Part shown: positions 15,321 to 24,638 of the stretch, in pieces
How positions within the stretch are numbered: position 1 is the stretch's first letter
How the letters are laid out: the number at the start of each line of letters is the position of its first letter
DNA from: Azospirillum sp051124815
GTDB lineage: Bacteria > Pseudomonadota > Alphaproteobacteria > Azospirillales > Azospirillaceae
Reading direction: 5' to 3'
NCBI RefSeq assembly: GCF_051124815.1
Contig: NZ_CP118492.1
Location: forward strand, 62,001-126,000
Length of the DNA stretch: 64,000 nt
Position numbers and translations under genes: made by a program
The notes under the pieces: model-generated
Databases searched by the model: none
Seen by the model: the letters and a program-made list of their open reading frames with translations, nothing else
What the model was told of the DNA's origin: nothing

Positions 15321-16757
15321 ATGCCCCAATCCACCACCGCCCGGCCCTCCGCTTCCCCACCATCGGAGGGGCTGTCGGGCTTCCGCCGCGTCGCCGCCGT
15401 CGCATCCATCCTGACGGCAATCGTGCTCGTCGTGCTCGATGGCGCCGTCGTCAACATCGCCCTACCGACCATCGCCGACACGCTGGGCGTCGCGCCGGCC
15501 GACTCCGTGTGGGTCGTCACCGGCTATCAGCTGGCGCTCGTGGTCGCGCTTCTGCCGGCCGGCGCGCTCGGCGAGAGTCTGGGGTACCGGAAGGTGTTCG
15601 CCGCCGGCGTTCTTCTGTTCACCGCCGCCTCGGCCGGCTGCGCGCTGGCACCGACGCTTCCCTGGCTGGTCGCCGCAAGGCTGCTGCAGGGCCTGGGCGG
15701 CGCCGCGGTGATGTCGCTCGCCGTCGCCCTCTTGCGTTTCGTCTATCCGCCGCGGCTGCTGGGCGCCGCCATCGGCTGGAACGCCCTGGTCATCGCCCTG
15801 TCGGCGGCGGCGGGGCCGACCATCGGGGCGGCCATTCTCGCCGTCGCCCCCTGGCCGGTGCTGTTCGCCGTCAACATCCCGATCGGCATCATCGTGCTGC
15901 TGACCGCACGCGCGTTGCCGGCGGTCGAGGGGGTGAAGCGCCGCATCGATCCGGTCAGCGTCGTCCTCAACGCCGGCTTCTTCGTGGCGCTGGTGATGGG
16001 AGCCGAGACCGTGGCGTCCCGGGCCGGGGCAGGCGGCGCCCTGCTGCTGGTCGCGGCGCTCTGCCTTGCCGGCCTGATCCGGCGGGAACACGGGCAGGAA
16101 GCGCCGCTGATCCCCCTCGACCTGCTGCGGGTGCGTTCCTTCCGCCTGTCGGTGGTCGCCTCTATCCTCTGCTTCACGGGCCAGATGGCCAGCACCGTGG
16201 CGTTGCCCTTCTACCTGCAGAACGGGCTTGGGCAAGATGCCTTCACCGCCGGGCTGTTCATGGTGCCGTGGCCGCTTGCGACCGCCGTTGCGGCGCCGGT
16301 CGCCGGCCGGCTTTCCGATCGCCTGCCGACCGGCTGGCTGTGCGCCGTCGGCGGCACGCTGCTCGCCGCCGGTCTCGCCCTGTCGGCACTCTGGCCGCTC
16401 CAGCGCGATCCGCTGCCCCTGCTGGCCTTCATGGTGATCAGCGGCTTCGGCTTCGGCCTGTTCCAGACGCCCAACAACCGCAACATGCTGCTCACGGTGC
16501 CGAAGGCGCGCAGCGGTGCCGCCGGAGGGATGCAGGGCACCGCAAGGCTGGTCGGACAGACCGCCGGTGCGGTGACCATGACGCTGCTATTCTCCCTGGT
16601 TTCCGGCCCGATGGAGGCGCCGCGGATCGGGCTTGCCGTGGCGGCCGTCCTCACTCTGGCCGGCGGCGTCGTAAGCCTGCTCCGCGTGCCGTCGGACATT
16701 GGAACGGCCCGGCCCCCCCTATCGGCAGCGGGTGCCGTCAGAAGCCGAAATGGCTGA
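15321..16757 (+). CDS. MFS multidrug efflux transporter (DHA2 type)
   Basis: 478 residues. The start at 15321 is chosen because the sequence before it lacks membrane character. Many hydrophobic segments fit the 14-helix DHA2 layout. Motif A appears as GALGESLGYRKVF, and motif C-like DGAVVNIALPTIAD lies in the first helix. It would export drugs or toxic metabolites with the proton gradient. It is divergent from a LysR regulator. Its 3' end overlaps the convergent DUF1348 gene by 20 bp. Confidence 0.88.
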   Translation: MPQSTTARPSASPPSEGLSGFRRVAAVASILTAIVLVVLDGAVVNIALPTIADTLGVAPADSVWVVTGYQLALVVALLPAGALGESLGYRKVFAAGVLLFTAASAGCALAPTLPWLVAARLLQGLGGAAVMSLAVALLRFVYPPRLLGAAIGWNALVIALSAAAGPTIGAAILAVAPWPVLFAVNIPIGIIVLLTARALPAVEGVKRRIDPVSVVLNAGFFVALVMGAETVASRAGAGGALLLVAALCLAGLIRREHGQEAPLIPLDLLRVRSFRLSVVASILCFTGQMASTVALPFYLQNGLGQDAFTAGLFMVPWPLATAVAAPVAGRLSDRLPTGWLCAVGGTLLAAGLALSALWPLQRDPLPLLAFMVISGFGFGLFQTPNNRNMLLTVPKARSGAAGGMQGTARLVGQTAGAVTMTLLFSLVSGPMEAPRIGLAVAAVLTLAGGVVSLLRVPSDIGTARPPLSAAGAVRSRNG

Positions 16758-17202
16758 GACCGGGATGGTCGTCGGGCCGGCGGCCGAGCGGCCAATGGAA
16801 CTTGCGCTCGGCCTCCGCGATCGGGTGTTCGTTGATGCTGGCGTGGCGGGCGCGCATCAGCCCGTCCTCGGCAAATTCCCAGTTCTCGTTGCCATAGGCG
16901 CGGAACCACTGGGCGCTGTCGTCGTGATATTCGTAGGAGTAGCGCACGGCGATGCAGTTCCCGGCAAAGGCCCAAAGCTCCTTGATCAGTCGGTAGCCAA
17001 GCTCCTTGTTCCACTTCCGGGTCAGGAAGGCCTGGATTTCGGCGCGGCCGGTCACGAACTCGGCGCGGTTCCGCCACCGGCTGTCCTCGGTATAGGCCAG
17101 AGCGACTTTCGCCGGATCGCGGCTGTTCCAGCCATCCTCGGCGAGCCGGACCTTTTCGATGGCTGAAGCTTCGGTAAAGGGGGGAAGCGGCGGACGGGAC
17201 AT
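16738..17202 (-). CDS. DUF1348 / NTF2-like protein
   Basis: 154 residues from the ATG at 17202. The run DPAKVALAYTEDSRWRNRAE followed by FVTGRAEIQAFLTRKW, and the ending NEHPIAEAERKFHWPLGRRP, are diagnostic of the DUF1348 branch of NTF2-like proteins, a small cone-shaped fold. No enzymatic role is established. It is divergent from amiE across a 299-bp spacer but need not be functionally linked. Confidence 0.88.
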   Translation of the reverse strand: MSRPPLPPFTEASAIEKVRLAEDGWNSRDPAKVALAYTEDSRWRNRAEFVTGRAEIQAFLTRKWNKELGYRLIKELWAFAGNCIAVRYSYEYHDDSAQWFRAYGNENWEFAEDGLMRARHASINEHPIAEAERKFHWPLGRRPDDHPGLSHFGF

Positions 17203-17355
17203 GGCGAGGTCCTTGATGGTGGTTGACGACCGGGCAGGGGAGGCGGCGCTTCCGTTCCCCATCGCCAGACTGCTGCATCCGCAGTGCGCCGGGAATGATC
17301 GGTCTTGGCATTTCATTATTGCGTCGGATGAAATGTTCCGCACTGCCGACCGGCC

Positions 17356-17373
17356 ATACGGGGAATCGCGTAT
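17356..17373. promoter_or_regulatory. Inverted repeat ATACG-N8-CGTAT upstream of amiE
   Basis: ATACGGGGAATCGCGTAT lies 128 bp upstream of amiE. The same arms with the same 8-bp spacing occur upstream of the amide/urea transporter at 23173-23190. The similarity continues just past the right arm (CGTATTCCTG versus CGTATTGCTG). It is probably the site of the LuxR-type response regulator encoded at 18586-19548. The assignment is inference from sharing and position. Confidence 0.6.
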
Positions 17374-17501
17374 TCCTGTGGACCGGACGCTCCCCGATGA
17401 TCGGTGACGACAAAGACGCGTGTGAAAACAATGCGGAAGCCGGCCGTTCCTCCCGCTTCCCGCACGCGCCGCCCCATGCCCCGTCACGCAGGGAGACCGA
17501 T

Positions 17502-18539
17502 ATGATTCACGGCGATATCACCAGCAGCAACGACACCGTCGGCGTCGCCGTCGTCAATTACAAGATGCCGCGCCTGCATACCAAAGCGGAGGTGCTGGAG
17601 AACGCGCAGAAGATCGCCGACATGCTGATCGGCATGAAGACGGGTCTGCCCGGCCTCGACCTCGTGATCTTCCCCGAATATTCGACTCATGGAATCATGT
17701 ATGATTCCAAGGAGATGTACGAGACTGCCGCCACCGTCCCCGGCGACGAAACGGAAATCTTCGCCGCCGCCTGCCGCAAGGCGAAGGTCTGGGGGGTGTT
17801 CTCGCTGACCGGCGAACGGCACGAGGAGCATCCGCACAAGGCGCCGTACAACACCTTGATCCTGATGAACGACCAGGGCGAGATCGTGCAGAAATACCGC
17901 AAGATCATGCCGTGGGTGCCGATCGAGGGCTGGTATCCCGGCGACTGCACCTATGTGTCGGAAGGGCCGAAGGGGCTGAAGATCAGCCTGATCATCTGCG
18001 ACGACGGCAATTATCCCGAGATCTGGCGCGACTGCGCCATGAAGGGCGCCGAACTGATCGTGCGGTGCCAGGGCTACATGTATCCGGCCAAGGACCAGCA
18101 GGTGCTGATGGCGAAGGCGATGGCCTGGGCCAATAATGTCTATGTCGCCGTGGCGAACGCCGCCGGGTTCGACGGCGTCTATTCCTATTTCGGCCATTCC
18201 GCCATCGTCGGCTTCGACGGCCGCACGCTGGGCGAATGCGGCGAGGAGGAATACGGCATCCAGTACGCCCAGCTGTCCAAGACGCTGATCCGGGATTTCC
18301 GCAAGAACGGCCAGTCGGAGAACCACCTCTTCAAGCTCGTCCACCGCGGCTACACCGGCATGATCGCCAGCCTCGACGGGGTGAAGGGCGAAGCGGCCTG
18401 TCCCTACGACTTCTATCGCAAATGGGTCAACGATCCGGAGGGGACGCGGGCCATGGTGGAGGCCATCACCCGGCCGACGGTCGGCACGCCGGAATGTCCG
18501 ATCGACGGCATCCCGACGACCGAGCTTCCCCGGAACTGA
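17502..18539 (+). CDS. amiE: Aliphatic amidase AmiE
   Basis: 345 residues. The start MIHGDITSSNDTVGVAVVNY is close to the known AmiE N-terminus. The nitrilase-superfamily triad falls at the numbering known for Pseudomonas AmiE: E59 in FPEY, K134 in YRKIMPW, C166 in IICDDGNYPE. The enzyme hydrolyses short aliphatic amides such as acetamide and propionamide to the acid and ammonia in the cytoplasm. It differs from formamidase AmiF in length and N-terminus. It is monocistronic and convergent with the response regulator gene. The operator-like repeat at 17356 links it to the transporter operon. Confidence 0.96.
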   Translation: MIHGDITSSNDTVGVAVVNYKMPRLHTKAEVLENAQKIADMLIGMKTGLPGLDLVIFPEYSTHGIMYDSKEMYETAATVPGDETEIFAAACRKAKVWGVFSLTGERHEEHPHKAPYNTLILMNDQGEIVQKYRKIMPWVPIEGWYPGDCTYVSEGPKGLKISLIICDDGNYPEIWRDCAMKGAELIVRCQGYMYPAKDQQVLMAKAMAWANNVYVAVANAAGFDGVYSYFGHSAIVGFDGRTLGECGEEEYGIQYAQLSKTLIRDFRKNGQSENHLFKLVHRGYTGMIASLDGVKGEAACPYDFYRKWVNDPEGTRAMVEAITRPTVGTPECPIDGIPTTELPRN

Positions 18540-18585
18540 CCGCCGGGCGCGGGGGAGGGGGCTTTCCTCTCTCGCATCCGGATCT

Positions 18586-19548
18586 CTACCGGCCGTTCAG
18601 CGCGCGCACCGCCATCGCGGCTGCCGCCGCCCGGTTCTCGACGCCGAGCTTCGAATAAATCTGCTCCAGATGCTTGTCGACCGTGCGCGGGCTCAGGCCG
18701 AGAATTTCGGCGATGTCGCGGTTGGGCTTGCCGTTGGCGACCCACATCAGCACCTCCGCTTCCCGCGGTGTCAGGGACAGCTTGTCCTTCAGCTGCCTGT
18801 CCTCGCCGGCATCCGTCTCCTCCGCCAGCTGCAGCAGGATCTCGTCGGGGCCGGTCTGCCCGACCGGGCTGAGGCGCAGGCGGCGGCCGTCGGCAAAGGT
18901 GGCGAGCACCACGCTGTCGGCCTTGCGCGTGGCGCCGCCGGCCTGACGCTCCACCAGCCAGCGCCGCGCCTCCTCCGGCAGGGACACGCCGCTTCCGGTG
19001 TCGTCACCAAAGGCCGCTTCCAGCATGCGGGTGGTCTGCGGCGTGCACCACAGAACCTCGCCCTTGTGGTTGGCAGCCAGCAGGGTACGGCCGGTGACGT
19101 CCAGCGCCGCCCGTGTGCTCTGGGCGACGCGGGCATTGGCGAGATGGGCATACATGCGGGCGATCAGCGTCTCGGCGACGATGGGCTTGGTAACGTAATC
19201 GACCCCGCCGGCGGCGAAGCCCTTCAGGATGTGCTCGGTTTCGGTCAGGCCGGTCATGAAGATGACCGGGACGTGGGCGACCTGGCTGTTGCGCTTCAGC
19301 TGGCGGCAGGTCTCGAAGCCGTCAAGCCCCGGCATGATGGCGTCCATCAGGATGACGTCGGGCGTGACCTGCTCCAGCAGCGCCAGTGCCTTGCGGCCGT
19401 CAAGCGCCACCAGCACGGTCACCCCGGCCTCCTCCAGCGCGTCGGTCAGGAAGCTGAGAGCTTCGGGCGAATCGTCGACGACGAGGACGACGTCACGCGG
19501 TCGGGCTGCTGATTTCATCGTCATAGCTGGCTTCATCATGGCTGTCAT
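18586..19548 (-). CDS. LuxR-type response regulator of the amide/urea island
   Basis: 320 residues. An N-terminal receiver domain (VLVVDDSPEA; phospho-acceptor D69 in VILMDAIMPG; K in VTKPI) is joined by a variable middle region (about 150-245) to a GerE/LuxR HTH (LSLTPREAEVLMWVANGK, IAEILGLSPRTVDKHLEQIY). The middle domain (LDVTGRTLLAANHKGEVLW) looks PAS-like. The gene overlaps the end of the hybrid kinase gene by 56 nt, so the two are co-transcribed and likely a cognate pair. Several ATGs (19548, 19524, 19518) could serve as start. Likely targets carry ATACG-N8-CGTAT (upstream of amiE and fmdD). Confidence 0.9.
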   Translation of the reverse strand: MTAMMKPAMTMKSAARPRDVVLVVDDSPEALSFLTDALEEAGVTVLVALDGRKALALLEQVTPDVILMDAIMPGLDGFETCRQLKRNSQVAHVPVIFMTGLTETEHILKGFAAGGVDYVTKPIVAETLIARMYAHLANARVAQSTRAALDVTGRTLLAANHKGEVLWCTPQTTRMLEAAFGDDTGSGVSLPEEARRWLVERQAGGATRKADSVVLATFADGRRLRLSPVGQTGPDEILLQLAEETDAGEDRQLKDKLSLTPREAEVLMWVANGKPNRDIAEILGLSPRTVDKHLEQIYSKLGVENRAAAAAMAVRALNGR

Positions 19549-22500
19549 CGCGGTAAACCGCCTCCAGCGCGGCCATATACTGGTTCAGGTCGTAATTGCT
19601 GACGAGCGCGCGCATGCGGCCGACGAAGCGATCCAGCTCCGGATGGGCGGCGGCGATCTCCGCCAGCTTGGCCTGCATGCCGCGGACATAGCCGATGCGG
19701 CCCAGATGGATCAGTTCGGCGATGTGGTGCTGCGGCGGCAGTTCCGACGCACTGAAGACCGGCGGGCATTCGTCGGTGCCGGCTGGTGCCTCGTACTCCC
19801 ACTCGATGCCGCGCAGCCGGCCGATGCAGGCCAGCAGCTTCGGGATCGACACCGGCTTGGCGACGAAGCCGTCATAGGGCTGGCCGGGCGCGGGGGCCGA
19901 GCGGTCCTCCCGCGTGTCGGCCGACACCAGGATGATGGTGGTGTCGCCGTGGCCGGTGGCGCGCAGGTGCCGCGCCACCTCCAGCCCGTTCATGCCGGGC
20001 ATGGAGATGTCGAGCAGCAGGATGTCGGGCCGGTGCAGTTCCGCCAGCGCGAGGCAGCTCTGGCCGTCGGTCGCCTTGAACACGGTGAAGCCCAACTCGG
20101 TCAGCAGATCGGCCAGCAGGTTGCGGTGGGCGAGGTCGTCGTCGGTGACCAGCACGGTCAGGCGCGGCCCGTGGTAGCCGCGGATCGGATGGTCGGGCTG
20201 GGCGGCGGCGGTGGACAGCATCGCCGCCGACATCATCAGCCGCACCCGGAACAGGCTGCCCTTGCCGGGTGTGCTGGTCACGGTGATCTCGCCGCCCATC
20301 ACCTCGGTCAGCAGCTTGGTGATGGTCAAGCCGAGCCCCATGCCGGGCACCATCGGGTTGGCGGCCGACCCGCGTTCGAAGGGCTGGAAGATGCGCTCCA
20401 GATCGCCGGCGGCGATGCCGGGGCCGGTGTCCTCCACCTCAAACTCGGCGATCTGGCTGCGGTGGCGCACGCGCAGGCAGACGGTGCCGCTGTCGGTGAA
20501 TTTGATGGCGTTGGACAGCAGATTGATCAGGATCTGGCGGATGCGGCCTTCGTCGGTGAAGACGACGGGCGGCAGATCCTCCGGCGCTTCGAAGCGGAAG
20601 GCGATGCCCTTGCCCGCCGCCTGAAGGCGGAACATGCCGACCAGCTGGTCGAGCAGTTCGCCGAACCGCACTTCGCCCCGGTTGAGCTGCAGCCGGCCGC
20701 TTTCGATCTTCGACACGTCGAGCAGCCCGTCGAGCAGCCCGGACAAATGTTCCGCACTGCGCCGGATGACGCGGACGGCGTCGATGCGGTGCGGCGGCAT
20801 GGCGGGATCGCGCTCCAGCATCTGCGAATAGCCGAAGATGGCGCTCAAGGGCGTGCGGAACTCGTGGCCGATGCCGACCAAGTAGCGGCTCTTGGCGAGG
20901 TTCGCCGCCTCCGACGCCTCCTTGGCCTTCTGAAGCTGGGCGTCGGTGCGTTCGTGCGCCTCGATCTCCTGCATCAGCAGATCGGTCTGCCTGCGCGTTT
21001 CCTCCTGCGCCACCTTGCGGCTTTCGCGGGCCAGCACGAACAGCCAGGTGGCGACGCCCGCGACGATCATCAGGATGAAAAAGACCTTCCACAGCGTGCT
21101 GCGGATCAGCGCCTGCGCTTCGGCATTGACCGAGGCGACCTCGACATAGACCAGCGACAGCACGGCTCCGACCGCCAGCCCCAGCATAAGCAGCACCGCC
21201 AGATAATGTCCGAACCGCGCCTTCAGCGCCGTCGCCGCCTTCGCCGGCAGCACGGCGTCGAGCGCGTGGCGCAACTGCACGCCGAGCCGGGCGTCGCGCT
21301 TGCAGCCGTCGCCGCAGCGGGCGTCCAGCGAACAGCAGAGCGAGCAAATCGCCCCGGCATAGACCGGGCAGAAGGCCATGTCATCGGGTTCGAAGGCATG
21401 CTGGCAGATTCGGCAGCGGATCGCCTCCTCCCCGTTCCAGTCTTCGAAGGGGCGGCGGGCGATGTAATAGCGGCCGCGGGTTGCCCAGGCGATGGCGGGC
21501 GCCGCGGCGAAGGCGGTGGCGAAGGCGAGGAAGGGCGCGCAGACCTTCAGCGTCGGCCCCAGCGCCCCCAGGAAGGCCAGCATCGACAGCGCCGTCGCCA
21601 GCAGCATGGCGCCGACGCCGACCGGGTTGATGTCGTAGAGGTGGGCGCGCTTGAACTCGACATGGCGCGGGCTTAGTCCAAGGGGCTTGTTCACCACCAG
21701 ATCGGCGACCAGCGCGCCGATCCACGAGGCGGCGATGCTGGAATAGAGGCCCAGCACCGGCTCCAGCGTCTTGTAGATGCCGAGTTCCATCAGCAGCAGG
21801 CCGATGACGACATTGAACACCACCCACACCACCCGGCCGGGATGGCTGTGGGTCAGGCGCGAGAAGAAGTTCGACCAGGCGATGGAGCCGGCATAGGTGT
21901 TGGTGACGTTGATCTTCAACTGTGACAGCACGACGAACAGGCCGGTCAGGCCCAGCGCCAGCTGCGGCGACGGCGTCACATACTGGAAGGCGACCAGATA
22001 CATCCGCGTCGGCTCCGCCGCCAGCTCCAGCGGAACGGCGTTCTGCAGCGCCAGCACGACCAGGAAGGAACCCAGCAGCAGCTTGATCGTGCCGATGACG
22101 ATCCAGCCCGGCCCGGCCGCCACCAGCGCCGCCCACCAGCCCAGCTTTTTGCGGCCCTTCGCGTCGGGGTCGTAGGGCAGGAAACGGATGAAATCGACCT
22201 GCTCGCCGATCTGGGCCAGCAGCGAGAACACCACCGATGCCGCAGCGCCGAACAGCATCAGGTCGAAGCCGCCTCCCTCCGCCTCCGGCGCCTGTCCGGT
22301 GAAGTGGGTCCAGGCGGTGAAGGCATCACTGTCCTGGATGGCAATGAACAGGAAGGGCAGGGCATGCAGGGCCAGCCACAGGGGTTGCGTCCACAGTTGG
22401 ATGCGGCTGATGACGGTGAAGCCGTAGGCGACCAGCGGGATCACCAGAAGCGAACTGACGACATAGCCGGCGGCCAGCGGCAGGCCGAACACCATCTCCA

Positions 22501-22930
22501 GCGCTGTCGCCATGATCGCCGCCTCGATGGCGAAGAAGATGAAGGTGAAGGAGGCGTAGATCAGCGACGTGATGGTGGAGCCGATATAGCCGAAGCCGGC
22601 GCCGCGCGTCAGCAGATCCATGTCGACGCCATAGCGGCTGGCGTAATAGCTGATGGGAAGCGCGCTGGCGAAGATCAGGACGGCGCCGGCCAGGATGGCG
22701 AACAGCGCGTTGGTGAAGCCGTAATTCAGCGTGATCGCCCCGCCGATGGCCTCCAGCGCCAGGAAGGAGATCGAACCGAGCGCCGTGTTGGCAACGCGCG
22801 TCGGCGACCAGCGCCGTGCCTTGCGCGCGGTGAAGCGCAACGCGTAATCCTCCAGCGTCTGGTTGGCGACCCACCTGTTGTAGGTCCGCCGGACCGCGAC
22901 CACCCTCTGGCGCCCCGCCATCGGCCCCAT
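19493..22930 (-). CDS. Permease-histidine kinase-receiver fusion (hybrid sensor)
   Basis: 1145 residues. Residues about 1-500 form a multi-helix transporter of the NCS1 (purine/cytosine/allantoin permease) type: YGFTNALFAILAGAVLIF, YYASRYGVDMDLLTRGAGFG and KINVTNTYAGSIAWSNFFSR are hallmark regions. A cysteine-rich module follows (C506, C509, C521, C529, C532, C533, C539, C543), then two membrane segments (about 580-650) and a coiled coil. The kinase core has H689 in GHEFRTPLS, NLLSNAIKF as N box, DTGPGI and GMGLGLTI. A receiver domain carries D974 in LLDISMPG; a helical tail ends the protein. It overlaps its response regulator gene. The neighbourhood suggests amide or urea sensing. A start at MAGRQ (22921) is also possible. 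Confidence 0.93.
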   Translation of the reverse strand: MGPMAGRQRVVAVRRTYNRWVANQTLEDYALRFTARKARRWSPTRVANTALGSISFLALEAIGGAITLNYGFTNALFAILAGAVLIFASALPISYYASRYGVDMDLLTRGAGFGYIGSTITSLIYASFTFIFFAIEAAIMATALEMVFGLPLAAGYVVSSLLVIPLVAYGFTVISRIQLWTQPLWLALHALPFLFIAIQDSDAFTAWTHFTGQAPEAEGGGFDLMLFGAAASVVFSLLAQIGEQVDFIRFLPYDPDAKGRKKLGWWAALVAAGPGWIVIGTIKLLLGSFLVVLALQNAVPLELAAEPTRMYLVAFQYVTPSPQLALGLTGLFVVLSQLKINVTNTYAGSIAWSNFFSRLTHSHPGRVVWVVFNVVIGLLLMELGIYKTLEPVLGLYSSIAASWIGALVADLVVNKPLGLSPRHVEFKRAHLYDINPVGVGAMLLATALSMLAFLGALGPTLKVCAPFLAFATAFAAAPAIAWATRGRYYIARRPFEDWNGEEAIRCRICQHAFEPDDMAFCPVYAGAICSLCCSLDARCGDGCKRDARLGVQLRHALDAVLPAKAATALKARFGHYLAVLLMLGLAVGAVLSLVYVEVASVNAEAQALIRSTLWKVFFILMIVAGVATWLFVLARESRKVAQEETRRQTDLLMQEIEAHERTDAQLQKAKEASEAANLAKSRYLVGIGHEFRTPLSAIFGYSQMLERDPAMPPHRIDAVRVIRRSAEHLSGLLDGLLDVSKIESGRLQLNRGEVRFGELLDQLVGMFRLQAAGKGIAFRFEAPEDLPPVVFTDEGRIRQILINLLSNAIKFTDSGTVCLRVRHRSQIAEFEVEDTGPGIAAGDLERIFQPFERGSAANPMVPGMGLGLTITKLLTEVMGGEITVTSTPGKGSLFRVRLMMSAAMLSTAAAQPDHPIRGYHGPRLTVLVTDDDLAHRNLLADLLTELGFTVFKATDGQSCLALAELHRPDILLLDISMPGMNGLEVARHLRATGHGDTTIILVSADTREDRSAPAPGQPYDGFVAKPVSIPKLLACIGRLRGIEWEYEAPAGTDECPPVFSASELPPQHHIAELIHLGRIGYVRGMQAKLAEIAAAHPELDRFVGRMRALVSNYDLNQYMAALEAVYRDDSHDEASYDDEISSPTA

Positions 22931-23340
22931 TCGCCCTCCTGAAAATCAGTTGGTGTTACGAACTGTTTTGCAATTCCGTTTCCGTGGCGCTTCCATAGTA
23001 AAGCCGGTTCCTCCGTCAGTCTGTCAGGAATAAAGCCGTCGAACAACAAAGCCAAAGCGCCGGCGTATTCTGCGAGAAAACGCGCGTGTTCAACTCGCTT
23101 TTGGGTGGTTGCGAGTGGCAGGCCGATTTCAGACTGCCGCAAGTTTATAACGATTTGCGCTCCGGCACCCCTATACGCAAATCCACGTATTGCTGCGCCG
23201 CACAGTTCGGCCAACCATCGGCACGTCCAGTCGCGGATCGTTCCGCCAACTCCCCCCAAAAAATACCGCCTTTCAAAAAGGCCGCATCCGGATCGCGGAC
23301 GGCCTTTGCAAGGCGACAATGGCCAACATCAGGAGGTTTC
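22931..23340. promoter_or_regulatory. Divergent control region between hybrid kinase and amide/urea transporter
   Basis: These 410 bp contain no convincing gene. They separate the divergent kinase gene (start 22930) and fmdD-like gene (start 23341, with AGGAGG before it). The notable element is the operator-like repeat at 23173-23190. No sigma-54 -24/-12 pair with the right spacing was found. Confidence 0.6.
23173..23190. promoter_or_regulatory. Inverted repeat ATACG-N8-CGTAT upstream of the transporter operon
   Basis: ATACGCAAATCCACGTAT lies 150 bp upstream of the binding-protein gene and 242 bp upstream of the kinase gene. It matches the repeat at 17356-17373 upstream of amiE in both arms and in spacing, and sits at a similar distance from the start codon. 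It is the candidate site of the island's LuxR-type response regulator. Confidence 0.6.
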
Positions 23341-24615
23341 ATGTCCTCTGACAAGATGGATGCGGACAAGATCATCGGTGGCGTTCCGTCGCCGCTCCGC
23401 CGCAAGCTCCTCCTTGGCATGGCGGCGCTGCCGGCCGTAGCGCTGCTGCCCCGCGGCGCGCTGGCCCAGGCGCTGCCGACCGACGCCGTGAACACCACCA
23501 AACTGGCGGTCACCGACGGCACGGTGAAGGTCGGCATCCTGCATTCCACCACCGGCACCATGGCGATCTCCGAAACCGGCTCGGTGCAGGCCGAAAAGCT
23601 GGCCATCGCCCAGATCAACGAGATGGGCGGCGTGCTGGGCCGCAAGATCGAGGTGATCCAGGAGGACGGCGCCAGCGACTGGCCGACCTTCGCCGAAAAG
23701 GCGCGCAAGTTGCTGGTCGAGGACAAGGTGGCGGCGGTGTTCGGCTGCTGGACCTCGGCCTCGCGCAAGGCGGTGCTGCCGGTGTTCGAGCAGTATAACG
23801 GCATGCTATATTACCCGACCTTCTATGAAGGGCTGGAGCAGTCGAAGAACGTCATCTACACCGGGCAGGAAGCCACCCAGCAGATCCTGGCCGGGCTTGA
23901 TTGGGTGACCAATGAGAAGAAGGCCAAGACCTTCTTCCTGATCGGCTCCGATTACATCTGGCCGCGCACCTCCAACAAGATCGCCCGCAAGCACATCGAG
24001 ATGCACGGGCAGAAGGTGGTCGGCGAGGAGTATTTCCCGCTCGGTCACACTCAATTCAACTCGGTCATCAACAAGATCAAGCTGACCAAGCCGGACGTGA
24101 TCTACGCCTCGGTCGTCGGCGGGTCGAACGTTGCCTTCTACAAGCAGCTGAAGGCGGCCGGCATCGACCTGAACAAGCAGACGCTGATGACCATCTCCGT
24201 CACCGAGGACGAGATGCTGGGCATCGGCGGCGAGAACATCGCCGGCGCCTATGCCTGCATGAAGTATTTCCAGTCTCTGAAGAACCCCAACAACGAGAAG
24301 TTCGTCGCCGCCTTCAAGAAGATGTGGGGCGGGGAAAGCGTCATCGGCGACGTGACCCAGGCCGCCTATCTCGGCCCCTGGCTGTGGAAGCTGACGGCGG
24401 AGAAGGCCAAGAGCTTCGACATCGACAAGATCGCCGCCGCCTCCCCCGGCATCGAGTTCACCGGCGCGCCGGAAGGTTATGTCCGCATCCACGAGAACCA
24501 TCATCTGTGGAGCAAGACCCGCGTCGGCCGCGCCCGCACCGACGGGCAGTTCGATCTTGTCTATGAGACCGCCGACCTGATCGAACCGAACCCCTTCCCC
24601 AAGGGCTACCAGTAA
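23341..24615 (+). CDS. fmdD: Amide/urea ABC transporter substrate-binding protein (UrtA/FmdD type)
   Basis: 424 residues after AGGAGGTTTC. A signal peptide spans about 1-45 (LRRKLLLGMAALPAVALLPR, with a Tat-like RR), so the protein is periplasmic. The mature part is a type I periplasmic binding protein with the UrtA/AmiC signature: VKVGILHSTTGTMAISE, VIQEDGASDWPTFAEKA and GMLYYPTFYEGLE. That family binds urea and short amides for the five-component transporter. It leads the operon fmdD-permease-permease-ATPase-ATPase. Presence of fmdA downstream favours the Fmd (formamide/short amide) assignment over plain Urt; the two cannot be told apart surely by sequence. Confidence 0.9.
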   Translation: MSSDKMDADKIIGGVPSPLRRKLLLGMAALPAVALLPRGALAQALPTDAVNTTKLAVTDGTVKVGILHSTTGTMAISETGSVQAEKLAIAQINEMGGVLGRKIEVIQEDGASDWPTFAEKARKLLVEDKVAAVFGCWTSASRKAVLPVFEQYNGMLYYPTFYEGLEQSKNVIYTGQEATQQILAGLDWVTNEKKAKTFFLIGSDYIWPRTSNKIARKHIEMHGQKVVGEEYFPLGHTQFNSVINKIKLTKPDVIYASVVGGSNVAFYKQLKAAGIDLNKQTLMTISVTEDEMLGIGGENIAGAYACMKYFQSLKNPNNEKFVAAFKKMWGGESVIGDVTQAAYLGPWLWKLTAEKAKSFDIDKIAAASPGIEFTGAPEGYVRIHENHHLWSKTRVGRARTDGQFDLVYETADLIEPNPFPKGYQ

Positions 24616-24638
24616 GGGGGAGTTAGACCCCCACCTAA

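Noticed and set aside
17310..17335. Sigma-54-like TTGGCAT...TTGCG upstream of amiE
   Set aside because: GG and GC are 12 nt apart instead of 10, so the -24/-12 geometry is wrong.
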